Below are positions 21,036 to 22,230 of a stretch of DNA of 22,230 nt, piece by piece. The stretch comes from a virus. The notes under the pieces were generated by a model. It searched no databases. It was not told where the DNA came from and worked only from the letters and a program-made list of their open reading frames with translations. Both the position numbers and the translations under genes were made by a program. Each line of letters starts with the position of its first letter. The stretch's first letter is position 1. The stretch spans positions 1-22,230 of IMG/VR virus record IMGVR_UViG_3300002242_000651; one strand, written 5' to 3'.

Positions 21036-22230
21036 GCGTATTACAAGCATCGCCAACAAGTGTATCGGTTGCGGGAAAGATTTACGATACTTCTGCACCT
21101 TTTGTGTATAAGCGAAGTGGATTCTCTCAATATATGATGCCGCTATACAGAGAACGCAGTAAATATTTATTTCAGCTACTCAACGCAGCCAGAGTAGAAG
21201 TTAATACAATCTTCTTTGACCTGCAAAAAAATATAACGTCGAAACTTGTTCTTGCAGGCTCTTACAAGCCCAGCATACAGTCTTTCGTGGCGACGGCAAA
21301 AAGTAACATGACAGTCATAAAAGCAGCCGCTAATTATTACTCAGTGCCCACAACAACCTATGATAATACAGTCGTATATTGGGATACCTCAGTGGTGCCC
21401 AGCTTATCCACACCTTTGAACGATCCAACCACAGATGCCGACATAAGCACGGCAATCCTGGTGTCTGGACTGAGTCAAATGTTGTTTCATAAACTTGAGA
21501 TATTGTCGAAGATTGTAAACACATTGAACGGGACAGATGATGGTATCGGTGTAACCGACTTAACACAGACGTTCAGTCTCACGGGTGTGAAGAATGTGGG
21601 TTGGCAGCTTATTGTGACACTACCTGATACATCACCCTTCCAACCTGATAACGCCTCAAGGTGGTTCGCAGAAGATGTGACGGTTGGCGATTTGACTCTT
21701 ACCGGTTTTGAGACACAGGCTGAGATTGACGCTCTGCTGGCCGCCGCACAACCACCTTTGTTGGTCAGTTATTCCAGTGACATCACCATCAGAATAAACT
21801 TTATTTTGAGCCTTCTCAATTTACCTGCGTTGACGGCACAAGAAATTACGGATTATGAAACTACCCTAACGAGTGTAGATCAGGCGGAAAGCCAGATGCG
21901 GCTGAATGCGCCGCAACTTAGATTTCTTGAAATCGCGAACACAACCCACCCTTTCGATCCTGTTGACCCGAATAAAAATTCAGTTTATGACACTTGGTGG
22001 TATTTTAAAACACTTGATATACAGGCGATGCTAGACTTGAGAAACTCTGTGGCGGGCGCTGCAACAGACATCGCTGTGAAGAACTTTGGTTTGGATGTGA
22101 CGAACACAATGCCTTTTGATAAGTATGGTTCACTGTCCTATGAACTTTTCTTTATGATATATCCAGATGGTATTTTAAAAGCTGCTGACAAACCTAGGGC
22201 ATTGGAAATAATGAACTTAGTGCTTACCAA
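21032..22230 (+). CDS. Unrecognised tail-region protein, 3' partial
   Basis: The frame runs open from ATG 21032 to the window edge, 399 complete codons. It follows the previous gene with an ATGA overlap. Its N-terminus (MSVLQASPTSVSVAGKIYD) is followed by a helical region (QYMMPLYRERSKYLFQLLN) and a repeated alternation of helices and strands. It has no motif I can assign. Recurrent short patterns such as DISTAILVSGLSQMLFHKLE and ITIRINFILSLLNLPAL are amphipathic helices. A tail fibre, baseplate-like or receptor-binding accessory role is plausible by position only. The true length and C-terminus lie beyond the window. Confidence 0.7.
   Translation, partial: MSVLQASPTSVSVAGKIYDTSAPFVYKRSGFSQYMMPLYRERSKYLFQLLNAARVEVNTIFFDLQKNITSKLVLAGSYKPSIQSFVATAKSNMTVIKAAANYYSVPTTTYDNTVVYWDTSVVPSLSTPLNDPTTDADISTAILVSGLSQMLFHKLEILSKIVNTLNGTDDGIGVTDLTQTFSLTGVKNVGWQLIVTLPDTSPFQPDNASRWFAEDVTVGDLTLTGFETQAEIDALLAAAQPPLLVSYSSDITIRINFILSLLNLPALTAQEITDYETTLTSVDQAESQMRLNAPQLRFLEIANTTHPFDPVDPNKNSVYDTWWYFKTLDIQAMLDLRNSVAGAATDIAVKNFGLDVTNTMPFDKYGSLSYELFFMIYPDGILKAADKPRALEIMNLVLT

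Noticed and set aside
1-22230. tRNA genes, CRISPR arrays or insertion sequences
   Set aside because: No cloverleaf-like segment, no regularly spaced repeats and no transposase or terminal inverted repeat pair were seen. The intergenic gaps are all too short for most of these.

Overview
This window is a morphogenesis module of a tailed phage or prophage. All genes lie on the + strand, are tightly packed and often overlap. The order is large terminase, portal, scaffold, major capsid protein, head-tail connectors, tail terminator, tail tube, frameshifted tail assembly chaperone, tape measure, and then tip proteins matching lambda M, L, K, I and J. That order, and the single long tape measure without a contractile sheath gene, indicate a siphovirus with a lambda-type tail. 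The host is probably a proteobacterium, judged from the lambda-type tip genes and moderately AT-rich DNA. The genus cannot be read from the sequence.

Layout. Bases 1-1586 hold the C-terminal part of the large terminase. It is interrupted by the end of one intein (to 233) and by a complete second intein (771-1511), with an in-frame TGA at 684-686 between them. A second reading frame inside intein 2 (1022-1447) encodes an HNH-endonuclease-family protein that lacks its catalytic core. Bases 1676-5224 carry portal, scaffold and major capsid protein, closed by a strong terminator. Bases 5294-8407 carry six small head-completion, neck and tail-terminator genes, two of them unrecognised. Bases 8422-9270 carry the tail tube protein with an inserted domain, again followed by a terminator. 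Bases 9356-9990 encode a chaperone pair joined by a -1 frameshift at A_AAA_AAG. Bases 10005-14693 encode the tape measure. Bases 14755-20502 hold the tip genes, and 20499-22230 hold two unrecognised genes downstream of J, the last running off the window.

How it works together. Terminase and portal package DNA into a shell built by the scaffold and capsid proteins. Connectors close the head. The tube protein polymerises along the tape measure with help from the chaperones. The tip proteins process cell wall and contact the host. A near-palindromic element with consensus AAGTCAYYGGTGACW recurs six times in five of the seven larger intergenic gaps and is the best candidate for a phage-specific regulatory site.

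The most unusual part is the terminase: two inteins at nuclease active-site positions, a stop codon where homologs appear to have cysteine, and an intein whose central DNA is open in two frames.
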